Shown piece by piece: positions 41,895 to 51,893 of a stretch of DNA of 64,000 bases. The notes beneath the pieces are model-generated. The model did no database searches, was not told the DNA's origin, and saw only the letters and a program-made list of their open reading frames with translations. This DNA is from an uncultured Clostridia bacterium (GTDB lineage: Bacteria > Bacillota > Clostridia > Christensenellales > DTU072). The translations under genes and the position numbers were made by a program. The stretch spans positions 19,473-83,472 of the forward strand of contig CALVTP010000003.1 in assembly GCA_944362765.1 (NCBI GenBank), given 5' to 3'. Position 1 is the stretch's first letter, and each line of letters opens with the position of its first letter.

Positions 41895-44800
41895 ATGAGA
41901 GGTCCGACTATGAGGAAAACGATTTCGAAAACCTATAAAAGAAGGCTTTGGTTGACGGTTTTTTCGGCAATCATGATAGTTGCGGCGATCGCCGTGCTTT
42001 CCGTAACCGTATTTACCGAACGGAGTGCGCCCGACAAAACGGCAGGCGCCGCGGTGCTTACAAGCTGGAACGTTTCTTCCAACGGAAATTACGAACTTAA
42101 TTCGGGTATCTCGGTTACGGCTTCGGCAAGGACGAACAGCCTCAGCAACGTAACGATAGACGGAAAGGGGCACACCATCACTATTAACGGCAACGGGAAT
42201 ATTTACGACCAGACAAGAAGCGGAGGCGAATCGCTTTCCGCGGGAATACTGTTCGGCTCGGTAAACGGGCTGACGCTGAAAAACGTTACAATAAACTATA
42301 ATGCCACGGTTTCTTTTACCGGCAGGAATAATGCGAGCAGACCCTCAGATACCAGTGACGACGCGGCATCGAGGAGCACAATCCTTTATGCCGGGATAAT
42401 AGCGGGAAGCATGACAGGCACGAACACATTCGAAAACGTTACGCTGAACATGACTTCCTCTTCTAGATTCGCCGCAATCGGCATCGACAACGGTGATAAC
42501 GGTGCAGAAAAATTCGGACCGGGTCAGGGTACCGCCGCAGGATTTATCGCCGGGAGTCTTACGGGAACAACTGAAATTAAAGGCATGAGCTTTACCAATG
42601 ACGGGCTCATCCATTCCCGCGCCGCATCAAAAAATATTGGCAATACATATACGTATGGTACTTGGGGGAATCAAGTTGTGCCGGTATTGAAGCCAACCGA
42701 CAGGGTCACCTCCAATGCGGGGGGGCTTTTCGGCGTAATAGGTGCATACAGCACAGAAAGCAGCGGAACGTTAAATGTGCAAAACCTTGAAATTCTGGGG
42801 AGCGGTGCCGTGGGTACGTACACGAACCTGAACGGCAATCCTCGTACCATGAAAGAATATTGTCTTGATTATTCCGGCGGTCTTGTGGGCAGAGTACTGG
42901 AAGGCAGCGTTGATTTGGAAGACTTGTATTACAGAGCCGGTCTTCAGATTTACGGCAGTCGCGGCTTTAGCGCCGCAAAGCTTCTGGTCGGCAGCGGTAC
43001 GTTTTCTTTAAACGGTATCTGGTTTAACCCCGATAACGGAACGGTAAAAAGTTCCCGCTGGAACGGCGCTTGGAACTCAAACACAGAACAGACTCTCGGT
43101 TCGTTGACAAAACCCGCAAATGTCGGCGGCGGCTCGTTTAACGGCTATTCTTCTTTCGGGGACGACGGTGCCACCGGCATACGGAGTTACAATACGACCG
43201 TAAAATACGAGGGCAGCAAAAACGTCAGCGGTTACAGTATGGATATCACTGGTTTTGCAAGGAATAGCGGCGCAATAACCGATTATATGAATCTCGAAAT
43301 AACCCTCGGCAACACTGCCGACGTTATATTGTCGTATGTCGAAAAGAACGGGTCGGTCACCCGCGATTACTTCGAGGAAAAGTTAAACAACCAAAAGATT
43401 AATATCACCGACTTCATAGGCGACAGAATCAACAGCTTCAATAATACCGCACAGTTCGAAGTCATGCTGGCGGATACCTATACAATAAATTATGGAAATA
43501 TCGGGAAAACGGACAATCGTAACGGCGACGTAACTTATGCCGGGACATCTCCGGGAGTGCCCCATGAATTGTCTTTGGTTCCGGTATCCGGTTCTACAAC
43601 GGAAGGTTGGGAGATTGATTACAGATGGAAGTCCGAACACTTCTTTATCAATTCGGCGGGCGAGTATTATCTGAATGAAGACAGAACTCTTCAACAAAAA
43701 AATTATACTTATACCGAAACCATCGGCGATGAAGTGATTCTGCATGAAGGTACCGATACGGGAAACCCGCATTATGACACTTACTCCGTCTTTGGCTCGA
43801 ATGCGATAACAACCTCGCCGTATGCGGGTATATACCGGGTCAGTCTTGTCGACAATGCCGGCAATGCTCCCGCTTCAGGAGCGCTGGTGGCAAGGAACAC
43901 GAACAAAACCGCATTTTATTATTTCGACGATTCTTCAGACTATCTCCAATATAAAATATTGCGCAGAAAATTGATGGTGGAACCGGTTACGGACGCTTCC
44001 GCAATAACGAAGACATACGACGGCACTAATGAGGTTCCTTCCTCCAGCATCATTGCGGGGACGCATTATTCTACGACGCGTATACTCGATGACAACTCCC
44101 AATTGAGCGGCGTCTACTCAAACGATGACACCCGCGTAGGTCTTGAAATGACCGAGGGCGGTTTCAGCGGAGTAAATGTCGGTGCTGCGGCTGTAAATGT
44201 AAAATTCAGGATCTCCGACACTTCAGACTATGTCCAGGTAGATAACACCGGGAAGCCGACTTCGGAGGAGATTTCGCTTGATATTAACGGACGGATAGAT
44301 AAGCGTGCGCTCATGGTCACGTACGGAGAGTCGTCGCTTGTTTATCTCGGGCAGAACGTGGCGCCGACGCCGTCGGTCAAAGGCTTCTATCTGTACGGTA
44401 TCGACGAAACGGATGATTTGTATATAAGGCTGAAAGAGGAAATCGACGGATTGTTTTCGGGTGGCGGGTATGTCGTCGAAACTTTTTCCGAACATTCGGA
44501 GGCGGCAAACCGCATCGCAGAATTCAACAAGGCATACGACGAGGGAGGTTCCGTTTCCGAGAAGACCACGGCTTCACCGTTCAATGTCGGAACCAATTAT
44601 TGCGTGATGGTGATGCTGGAACCCGAGACTTACAACAGCTGTAATTTCTCTATAAGATCCACCGAAGGCGGCAACTTCGCTTATTTCAATATCGTCGAAC
44701 GCGAGGTGGCGATTGATTGGGAAGCGATGAGCGGACAATTGTCCAAAACCTATAACGGACAAGAGAACACTTTCACAATAGCTCCGATATGGAAAGCGGT

Positions 44801-47800
44801 TGACGGAGCGGATAATACGGGCATAGCGGATCCCGATAAAGACGAAGATTTTAAATATACCGTTACCTATTTTAATAATAACGATCCCGACGACAAGGGG
44901 ACTGACTCGGGAGTAAAAAACGCGGGAGAATACACCGCAAAAGTGGCTCTCGGAAGCGAAGGCATTGCTCAAAACTATGTGTTGGCAGGGGAACTTTCCG
45001 GCACTCTCGTTGTGAAAAAAGCCGATCTCAAGGTAAATTATTCCATCACCGGATTCAACAACGGAAACTATTTGGACGGAGACTCTACTTCCATAGTATA
45101 CGCCCATCTTGCCTCTCAATTTACGAACGTCTCGTCCCGTAACGACTACGATCTTACCAAAAAAATTCAGGTCGAATTCGAGACGAATCCGGACAATATA
45201 AAGGCGGATAACTCCAATCCGTATACCGCGAACGTCATTCTGACTTACACCAAAAACGGTACCGCAGGCGATATTACGATGTGGGACGTAGGAGATTACC
45301 GGCTTTCGGTAGCCTGGTCGAGCAGCTATTCTTCAGCCGAAGAGGGCGGCGCCAACTATAATCTCGTCAACGCCGAGCACGAGTTCATCATCACGCCGCT
45401 TAAATTGGAATACGACGATATCGACGAAAGTGCGCTGACAGCCGAATACAGCGGCACGGCGCCGAGTTTCCCGACTCCGGGAAACAACGCAAACGCGCTG
45501 GACAGACTGGATTTCACTAAAAAATATTACTACTACTCGGAAGACGCGGAAGACGCAGCCGATAACAGGGGCGAAGAAATAGCTAACCCCGGCTCTATAA
45601 CCGACGCAGGGAAGTATATCATGGCATATTCCCTGAACTCAAACGTCAGCCCGTATTCGACAAACTATCAGGACGATCCGAGAGATTATGTCTTCGAGAT
45701 TACACCATTCGATATCGAAAACAACAGCGGCGGCAGATTCGAGATCGTCTTATACAACCTCTCGTATCAATACCGCGGTCAAGGGGAAGAAGTGGAATTG
45801 GAGTTCGGGAAGGACTATATCATTACGTTCAACGGTAATAACCAACCTGCCTCGAATTATATCATTTCCTACGAAAACAACGTCGATATCTCTACCGACG
45901 AAAACCCCGCAAAAATGATAATCAAGGCAAATAACCCGAATTTCACGGGCACTGTGACAAGGAAGTTTACCATTACTCCTCGCACTATCAACGTCCGCAT
46001 ATATTATACCGGAGACGACGGGGCTCCGGAAATTGTGTCGAATCGCGGCAGAGTCACTCACGTCTACGACGGCAGGGATATGAGTAAGGAAGAAAGATTC
46101 TACGCCGTACTTTACTATACCGAAACCGATGCCGAAGGCGAGATTGTCGAAGTGCCTCTTCCCGATACGGAAGCCATTCCCGAAATAGTCTTCGAAGACG
46201 ATGCAGCCGTCAATGTCGGCACATACACTGTAAAATCCGCTTTTACGGAACCCGACGGAAAAAATAATTACAGGGCAGAAACCCTTCCGACCTGCACGTT
46301 GGCAATAACCGAGCGCAGGCTGAGTGTCAACGTTTCCGCTCCCGGCGACGAGTATACGGAAGTAACGACGGCAAACGGCAAAAATTTCAATGTAGTTTAT
46401 AACGGCACGGACAGGACGCTTGTCGTAACAGTCGGAAATACGGCAGAGGGAGAGAGCTTCACCGCATCGGTATCCTTCCGTGATTACGAAAATAATTATT
46501 ATAACGAGAGTGTTATAAGCAAGGAAACGGCAAACGTCGGAACATATCTTCTGAGAATCGAGGTTACTCCCGGTGAAAACACCTTGGAGGATAACTACGA
46601 TTTTGCCGAAACGGAAAATGTTTCGGGCACAAATTATCAATTGAAGGTTGAAAAACGCAGCGTTCAATTGGTGCTTTCCGTAGCGGAAGACGCCTCGGAG
46701 GAAATGACTCTGAATGAGGAAACGGCGACCTTCTCGACGACCTACAGCGCTTCTTCCAAAGACGGGCTTATTACCTGGAGGATGTCCGATAACAACGCGG
46801 AGGACGAAGGTGTTATCGAAGGCGACGAGCTTACCGTCAGCCTGACTTACAGGGATTCCGACGGCATCCAGATCAGCAGCCCGATAAATGCGGGTAGTTA
46901 CGTCATCGACGTCGGAAATGCCAATTCCAACGCCAATTACAGCGTGACGATCGAAAAGATGACGTCCGGTGCGAAGGAGCTCGATTGGCGTCTGGAAATC
47001 GAACGCGCTCCCCTTAAAGTTACGGTAATTCAGTCCACGTATGAAAGAGGCGACGACACCGGAAACGGTAAAATCTATGACGGGCTGGAATACTCAAGCC
47101 GCTACCGCAGATTTACATTTAAATATGACGGGGCAATGAGCGAAGGCGATCTTTCCACCTTTGACGGCGCCTTCGTATATACTTTCTATAAGGATGAGAT
47201 ATCCGACGCCAATAAGCTCTCCTCGGCTCCGTCGGACGCAGGTCACTATCGGGTGCGTATTCTGTGGAACCCGAGCTCCGCGCCCGCAAACAATTACATA
47301 CTGGACAGGGAAGGCGGACTCAGTTATATCGATGAGGAATTCACCATATTGACCCGATATATCGGAGTAAGCTTCGGAGAAAATGACGAAAGTTTCTATA
47401 ATGCGGCGTCACAGATAAGAGAGGCTAACGCTTCGAGCTTGGCTAACGATAACAATTCGGGAGTGATCAGCGGACAGACCGTAAATCTCGTTACGGTGGC
47501 GCTGACGGTGGTTGACGGCAAAGTCGTCGTCACGCCTGTGGACGAAAATTATAACGGCTCCGTGAATACGGGCACTTACTACTTCAGCGGCTACCTTGAC
47601 GAGGAAGTTTATCCGAATTACGAAATTGCCCCCGGGGCGTTGGCGAAAACAATCGAAATCGAAAATGCCCCGTATGATTTGCCGCCATTCGAAGGGCACA
47701 GCCTTGCCAAGCCCGCGGTGCTTAAAATATTGGCTTTCGGCTATACCTTCCAAGAAAATGATTTTAAAGACAGCATTGTATGGTCGAAACAATACGGAGA

Positions 47801-50800
47801 CTCCGACGGCGCGCTGATGGAGTTCGATTTCGAAGTGCTGCAAGGCGAAATTTTGCGTTTAAGATTGGTGCGCGATAAAGGCGATTCCGTCGGTTCGTAC
47901 GGAATAACAGGCATCGAAATAGTGGGTAAATATACCGATGACGGCTTGGTAATCAAAAATGTTCGGGAAAATTATAACCTTGGCGTACAATGCGCCACCA
48001 AGTTCAATATAACCAAGAGGGAAGTCGTATACGACCTCAGTAACTATGTCGTGCAGGTGGATTACGACGGAACCATCTATATAAGTAACGAAAGTAACAT
48101 ACCCTCGGAGGATCATACGGGTTACGTCTGGCCCGAAGTCGGGAAGGAACCATTCAATATCCTTAACGAACTTTCCGACATAAACGGCAAAAACTATCCA
48201 CTTAATTTTGCGCTCATACCCGATGCCGACAGAGGCGTCAGCGACGCCGGCTGGTACAACATAAAGCCGGTGGTGCTGATGAGCGAAACGGACAGCGAAA
48301 GCTTTAATGTAACTCTTGCTTCCGATAACTTAGAAAAATTCCGTATCAGACCGCAGACGATAAACTTCACGCTGGGCACGGTGGACGGCGTGGGATTTGA
48401 TAAGGTTGGGGAAGACAAGTTCGTTTATGAACAGGTCTTCCGCTTCAGACAAAGTGACGTCGGTGCTTCGGCGGGATACGAAGATTATACGTTCTTTGAG
48501 GAGCCCGACTACTTCGCGTTTATCCAAATTCCCGAAAAGGACGAAAATGGCGCGTATTGGGGATATAAGCCGCTTGACGAAAAATACGCCGAATGGCTTA
48601 CGATCGGAAACGACGACACGGAGGCGCTGAGAGGGATTTTCCAAAAATATCTGAGGATCGAGCGCGTGATTTCCTCTTCCTCAACCTCTCACTACGTCGG
48701 CGAATATCTTATTAAAATAACGGTTCTCGACGAAAGCGGCAGCGAAAACGGCAACTTCGAACCGGAGAACAATATAAAATACTATTTCAAGATAACCGAA
48801 TTTGACTTGAACAATGCCGTTTCCGATGCCGACCGGGAGGCTCTTATCGGCATAGTCCCGAAGGAAAAGACCTATGACGGCACAAACGACGTCTCCAATA
48901 TTCCGATGAGCAACAATATGGATAAATTCGGCGCGGAGTTCGTATTCTATTACGAGACGCTGCACCTCGATTTTTCGGCTGTTTATTCGGACGGAACAGG
49001 TTTTAACGCGGGAGAGGGCAAGGATATCATCGTTACCAATAAGTTTACGAACAGTTCTTTATCTGTCAATAATAACTTCATTCTTCCCAAACCGGTCGTC
49101 ATAGAGGGCGGAGGAAGCATTCTTAAAAAGGATCTGACGGTATCGATATCCGATTTCGACACTCCCGTCGAACTGACGTACGGAGACAGACTGATGTACG
49201 ACGGCGCCGTCAGCACATATTCCGGCTATGCCGTTTCGGCTGTCTTCCGGGGCTTCCTCACGGGAGAAAATCCCGATACGGCAGGAATATCCGTTTCGAT
49301 AAGGTTCACCGACAGAGTAGCGCTTGACGCCGTCCGAGACGTAGGTTCCTATACGATAGAGGTCGTTGCGGAGTACAATGAGGGCGCCGCTCAAAACTAC
49401 AATCTGATTTTCAGCAGTCATCAACGTACCGTCAACGTCTCCAAGAGAACGATCTCGATAGTTCCCACCGGCACGATATACGAAAAACCGGTAAACGGCA
49501 AAACAGATGTCCCGAATTTCTACGTCTATAACGGCGAGATACAGGAAGACAGAAACTCTGTTTTGAACGATTACTTTACCGTCACGGGTCTGGTGGAAGG
49601 ACAGGACGCAAATCTCAGGATAGGTTACAATATCGCGATGTCGACCGCCGAAGTATCCGACAACGCCTATGTCATTATCTCCAATATCGTGTTGTACACG
49701 GGAGATGATGAACTTACTCCGAACCCGAACTATGCCTTAGGTTCCGCTTCCGTCGTACAGATAAAAGCCAAAGTACATTCGTTGGGCACGGTGACGCTGA
49801 ATCAGGAGACGGGCGGCACCATCACCTTCGTTTACTCGAACACGCCCGTCAACGTCGGACTGACCACCAATCTTTTGGATATCGACGGATATAATGTCAC
49901 CGCCGAGCTTCGTTACTCCGGTGCGCAGGGCACGGGAACCGTTTATCCCGTGGATACCTCCGACCCCAATTACAGTGACCGTTACTCCTTGCTTGCCCCC
50001 ACAAACGCCGGCGATTACGTCATTGAAATCTGGCTGAACATAAAAGGCGTCGGGGTCAACGAGGATATGGAACCGTTTTCTTCTCATCAGCGCGACGTCT
50101 CGTTGAAGATCACCAAGGCTAAGCCGACGATAGTGTTCTCAAGACAAGACGCAACGATGACTTATGGCGATTTCGACGCCGAAACCAACGCCGTTTCGGC
50201 TGAGGTGTACTTCCTTGCCGACGAAAAAATCCCAAGTCAAGCCGTTAAGGTAAACTACTCCTTTGCCCTTGCGGACGGCACTCTTCCCGAGAATCCGCCT
50301 GTCGGAACGCATACCGTGACGGCTACTTTTGAAGGGAATTCCAATTATCAGAGTGTTTCCGCGCTGGAAGCTTCCACCACTCTTAAAATTGTCCAAAAGA
50401 AGATCACCGTCAGCATATCCGGTACGGACGACCTGACTTATTCGGGGGTCGACTTGCAGGATAAAATAGTGGTAACCTTCGACGGCGTCATCGCGGGAGA
50501 CGTATGCGAGCCCGTCAAACGCCTCACTTTCGGCAGCGTAGCAGTAAACGAGGTCGTCAACGCCGGGCAATATAACGTCAAAGTGTCTCCGTCGAACACC
50601 AACTACGTCATTTCGGGACCCAGCTCCAAGGGCTTTACCGTCAACAAACGCACGCTGGTCGTTACCGCAACCGCTCCCGGCACTCATCTCGGGGAATCGC
50701 CTCAGTTCACGTTCGACTACGCGGGCTTTGCCGAAGGCGACACCGTCGAAGACCTGTTGCACGCTCCTACGGTAAATCTCGGCGGCGTGTTGGTAGGAGA

Positions 50801-51089
50801 CAACACGATAAAACCCAGCGGCGGCGAGGATCCGAACTATCAATTCGTTTACCGCGAAACAATCCTTGTGATATTGCAGCCGCGCGCTCAGGCAGAGGAT
50901 TCCGAAGGAGGCGGCGGGCTTTCGAACGGCGCCACGATGGCACTGATAATCGGCGGAGTCGTAGTGGGAATAGCGCTCCTTATAGTTCTTGCTTATGTCA
51001 TAAAGACGGCGACCTACCGCAGTATGTACAACGTCGGCTCCATCAAAAAGAAGGTCAACGAGGAGATGAAGAAAAAGTCAAGAAAATAA
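41895..51089 (+). CDS. Giant MBG/YDG-repeat surface protein (3064 residues)
   Basis: A 3064-residue predicted surface protein. An N-terminal membrane segment (about 16-40) is followed by a beta-helix-like region (about 50-540: NVTIDGKGHTITINGNG, LTLKNVTINYN), then 16-18 immunoglobulin-like repeats of about 100-115 residues from about 690 to 2990. Each repeat opens near a Y(D/N/S)G core such as KTYDGTNEV, KTYNGQEN, EYSGTAPS, VYDGRDM, KIYDGLEY, KTYDGTNDV, TYGDRLM and TYSGVDL, resembling MBG/YDG adhesin repeats. The C-terminus has one membrane helix (about 3013-3036) and a basic cytoplasmic tail, with no LPXTG. Adhesion is likely but unproved. It lies 12 nt after scpB with GGAAGG before the ATG, so it may join the scpAB transcript, and it ends at a strong terminator. 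There is no frameshift. Confidence 0.8.
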   Translation: MRGPTMRKTISKTYKRRLWLTVFSAIMIVAAIAVLSVTVFTERSAPDKTAGAAVLTSWNVSSNGNYELNSGISVTASARTNSLSNVTIDGKGHTITINGNGNIYDQTRSGGESLSAGILFGSVNGLTLKNVTINYNATVSFTGRNNASRPSDTSDDAASRSTILYAGIIAGSMTGTNTFENVTLNMTSSSRFAAIGIDNGDNGAEKFGPGQGTAAGFIAGSLTGTTEIKGMSFTNDGLIHSRAASKNIGNTYTYGTWGNQVVPVLKPTDRVTSNAGGLFGVIGAYSTESSGTLNVQNLEILGSGAVGTYTNLNGNPRTMKEYCLDYSGGLVGRVLEGSVDLEDLYYRAGLQIYGSRGFSAAKLLVGSGTFSLNGIWFNPDNGTVKSSRWNGAWNSNTEQTLGSLTKPANVGGGSFNGYSSFGDDGATGIRSYNTTVKYEGSKNVSGYSMDITGFARNSGAITDYMNLEITLGNTADVILSYVEKNGSVTRDYFEEKLNNQKINITDFIGDRINSFNNTAQFEVMLADTYTINYGNIGKTDNRNGDVTYAGTSPGVPHELSLVPVSGSTTEGWEIDYRWKSEHFFINSAGEYYLNEDRTLQQKNYTYTETIGDEVILHEGTDTGNPHYDTYSVFGSNAITTSPYAGIYRVSLVDNAGNAPASGALVARNTNKTAFYYFDDSSDYLQYKILRRKLMVEPVTDASAITKTYDGTNEVPSSSIIAGTHYSTTRILDDNSQLSGVYSNDDTRVGLEMTEGGFSGVNVGAAAVNVKFRISDTSDYVQVDNTGKPTSEEISLDINGRIDKRALMVTYGESSLVYLGQNVAPTPSVKGFYLYGIDETDDLYIRLKEEIDGLFSGGGYVVETFSEHSEAANRIAEFNKAYDEGGSVSEKTTASPFNVGTNYCVMVMLEPETYNSCNFSIRSTEGGNFAYFNIVEREVAIDWEAMSGQLSKTYNGQENTFTIAPIWKAVDGADNTGIADPDKDEDFKYTVTYFNNNDPDDKGTDSGVKNAGEYTAKVALGSEGIAQNYVLAGELSGTLVVKKADLKVNYSITGFNNGNYLDGDSTSIVYAHLASQFTNVSSRNDYDLTKKIQVEFETNPDNIKADNSNPYTANVILTYTKNGTAGDITMWDVGDYRLSVAWSSSYSSAEEGGANYNLVNAEHEFIITPLKLEYDDIDESALTAEYSGTAPSFPTPGNNANALDRLDFTKKYYYYSEDAEDAADNRGEEIANPGSITDAGKYIMAYSLNSNVSPYSTNYQDDPRDYVFEITPFDIENNSGGRFEIVLYNLSYQYRGQGEEVELEFGKDYIITFNGNNQPASNYIISYENNVDISTDENPAKMIIKANNPNFTGTVTRKFTITPRTINVRIYYTGDDGAPEIVSNRGRVTHVYDGRDMSKEERFYAVLYYTETDAEGEIVEVPLPDTEAIPEIVFEDDAAVNVGTYTVKSAFTEPDGKNNYRAETLPTCTLAITERRLSVNVSAPGDEYTEVTTANGKNFNVVYNGTDRTLVVTVGNTAEGESFTASVSFRDYENNYYNESVISKETANVGTYLLRIEVTPGENTLEDNYDFAETENVSGTNYQLKVEKRSVQLVLSVAEDASEEMTLNEETATFSTTYSASSKDGLITWRMSDNNAEDEGVIEGDELTVSLTYRDSDGIQISSPINAGSYVIDVGNANSNANYSVTIEKMTSGAKELDWRLEIERAPLKVTVIQSTYERGDDTGNGKIYDGLEYSSRYRRFTFKYDGAMSEGDLSTFDGAFVYTFYKDEISDANKLSSAPSDAGHYRVRILWNPSSAPANNYILDREGGLSYIDEEFTILTRYIGVSFGENDESFYNAASQIREANASSLANDNNSGVISGQTVNLVTVALTVVDGKVVVTPVDENYNGSVNTGTYYFSGYLDEEVYPNYEIAPGALAKTIEIENAPYDLPPFEGHSLAKPAVLKILAFGYTFQENDFKDSIVWSKQYGDSDGALMEFDFEVLQGEILRLRLVRDKGDSVGSYGITGIEIVGKYTDDGLVIKNVRENYNLGVQCATKFNITKREVVYDLSNYVVQVDYDGTIYISNESNIPSEDHTGYVWPEVGKEPFNILNELSDINGKNYPLNFALIPDADRGVSDAGWYNIKPVVLMSETDSESFNVTLASDNLEKFRIRPQTINFTLGTVDGVGFDKVGEDKFVYEQVFRFRQSDVGASAGYEDYTFFEEPDYFAFIQIPEKDENGAYWGYKPLDEKYAEWLTIGNDDTEALRGIFQKYLRIERVISSSSTSHYVGEYLIKITVLDESGSENGNFEPENNIKYYFKITEFDLNNAVSDADREALIGIVPKEKTYDGTNDVSNIPMSNNMDKFGAEFVFYYETLHLDFSAVYSDGTGFNAGEGKDIIVTNKFTNSSLSVNNNFILPKPVVIEGGGSILKKDLTVSISDFDTPVELTYGDRLMYDGAVSTYSGYAVSAVFRGFLTGENPDTAGISVSIRFTDRVALDAVRDVGSYTIEVVAEYNEGAAQNYNLIFSSHQRTVNVSKRTISIVPTGTIYEKPVNGKTDVPNFYVYNGEIQEDRNSVLNDYFTVTGLVEGQDANLRIGYNIAMSTAEVSDNAYVIISNIVLYTGDDELTPNPNYALGSASVVQIKAKVHSLGTVTLNQETGGTITFVYSNTPVNVGLTTNLLDIDGYNVTAELRYSGAQGTGTVYPVDTSDPNYSDRYSLLAPTNAGDYVIEIWLNIKGVGVNEDMEPFSSHQRDVSLKITKAKPTIVFSRQDATMTYGDFDAETNAVSAEVYFLADEKIPSQAVKVNYSFALADGTLPENPPVGTHTVTATFEGNSNYQSVSALEASTTLKIVQKKITVSISGTDDLTYSGVDLQDKIVVTFDGVIAGDVCEPVKRLTFGSVAVNEVVNAGQYNVKVSPSNTNYVISGPSSKGFTVNKRTLVVTATAPGTHLGESPQFTFDYAGFAEGDTVEDLLHAPTVNLGGVLVGDNTIKPSGGEDPNYQFVYRETILVILQPRAQAEDSEGGGGLSNGATMALIIGGVVVGIALLIVLAYVIKTATYRSMYNVGSIKKKVNEEMKKKSRK

Positions 51090-51116
51090 CCCGATTCATC
51101 GTTGAAAATCATCACG

Positions 51117-51141
51117 AAGCCCGCCGGAAGGCGGGCTTTTT
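51117..51141 (+). terminator. Intrinsic terminator after the giant surface protein
   Basis: AAGCCCGCC (51117-51125), loop GGAA, GGCGGGCTT (51130-51138), then a T-run. The stem has nine perfect pairs. Confidence 0.92.
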
Positions 51142-51291
51142 GTGCGTCGGACGCAGCGGTAATTCAGCCCTCAAACGCGCTTAACGGTACGCTGACGGTA
51201 AGAAAAGAGGGGCTCCCGAACAGGATATTCCGCTAAACGGTTTAAATTTAAAAATCGGATTTCCGGGCGGCGATTTACGCATAATAACGAT

Positions 51292-51717
51292 ATGCGCATT
51301 ACGGTGAAGCTGGAACGAAACGAATCCGAAAGGGAAATATCCGGGGAACTTTCATACGGTATATTAAAGATTCCGTTCTCCGTTATAAGCAACGACCGCG
51401 GGTTGAATATCGGGATATACGGGCGACTGTTTCCCGTTAAAGGGGGCAAAGGGAAGCTGAAAATATTCAGATTGTTATCGGCAATTCAACCCAAAAAGAT
51501 AAATGTCGTTTTTTGTAACGACAAATTCGAAAATAACGATAAATCATTGCAAATTATCACGGCAACTATTATAAAAATCGACCTAAATGAGAATAAAATT
51601 CAGCTGTTCGGACTTTCCGGTTCTCCCGTGGCGCCGTGCGACGGGAAAAACTTTTTCAGGGTGCGGCTTTATTCGGAAGCAAAAATTTCTCTTTTCGGTA
51701 TAATTTCGGCATTATGA
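51292..51717 (+). CDS. Hypothetical protein, weakly DUF2953-like
   Basis: A 141-residue protein of alternating beta-strands (MRITVKLERNESEREISGELSYGILKIPFSV) with no membrane helix or signal. In many Clostridia a DUF2953 gene lies between scpB and dacB, and the N-terminal strand pattern is compatible. The usual N-terminal membrane helix is missing, so the match is weak. There is no convincing ribosome-binding site before the ATG. It could be a decayed or lineage-specific version. Confidence 0.4.
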   Translation: MRITVKLERNESEREISGELSYGILKIPFSVISNDRGLNIGIYGRLFPVKGGKGKLKIFRLLSAIQPKKINVVFCNDKFENNDKSLQIITATIIKIDLNENKIQLFGLSGSPVAPCDGKNFFRVRLYSEAKISLFGIISAL

Positions 51718-51743
51718 ATTAAACTAGCCGAGGAGGTAAAAAT

Positions 51744-51893
51744 ATGTCGGATATCACTTTCAGTATCAATTTTAAACTCGGCAAGAAAAAGGAAGAACGC
51801 GCAGAGGAGTGCGAAATTCCTGCGGAGGGCTTGGAAAAATGGTTGGAAACGGCGCAGCAATTCGTCAGAACTTTTCGGAAAAAGTCGCGTTAG
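51744..51893 (+). CDS. Small 49-residue protein overlapping dacB
   Basis: ATG 51744 is preceded by a strong GAGGAGG (51730-51735) at normal spacing. The frame runs 49 codons (MSDITFSINFKLGKKKEERA at the start, ending FRKKSR) to TAG 51891. The product is highly charged and helical in its second half, and I recognise no family. It overlaps the start of dacB by 55 nt in another frame, so translation may feed into dacB by coupling. Confidence 0.55.
   Translation: MSDITFSINFKLGKKKEERAEECEIPAEGLEKWLETAQQFVRTFRKKSR

Noticed and set aside
42000-51000. CRISPR or DNA tandem repeat in the giant gene
   Set aside because: The repeats are at the protein level only, with strongly diverged DNA. No regular direct repeats with spacers are present anywhere in the window.
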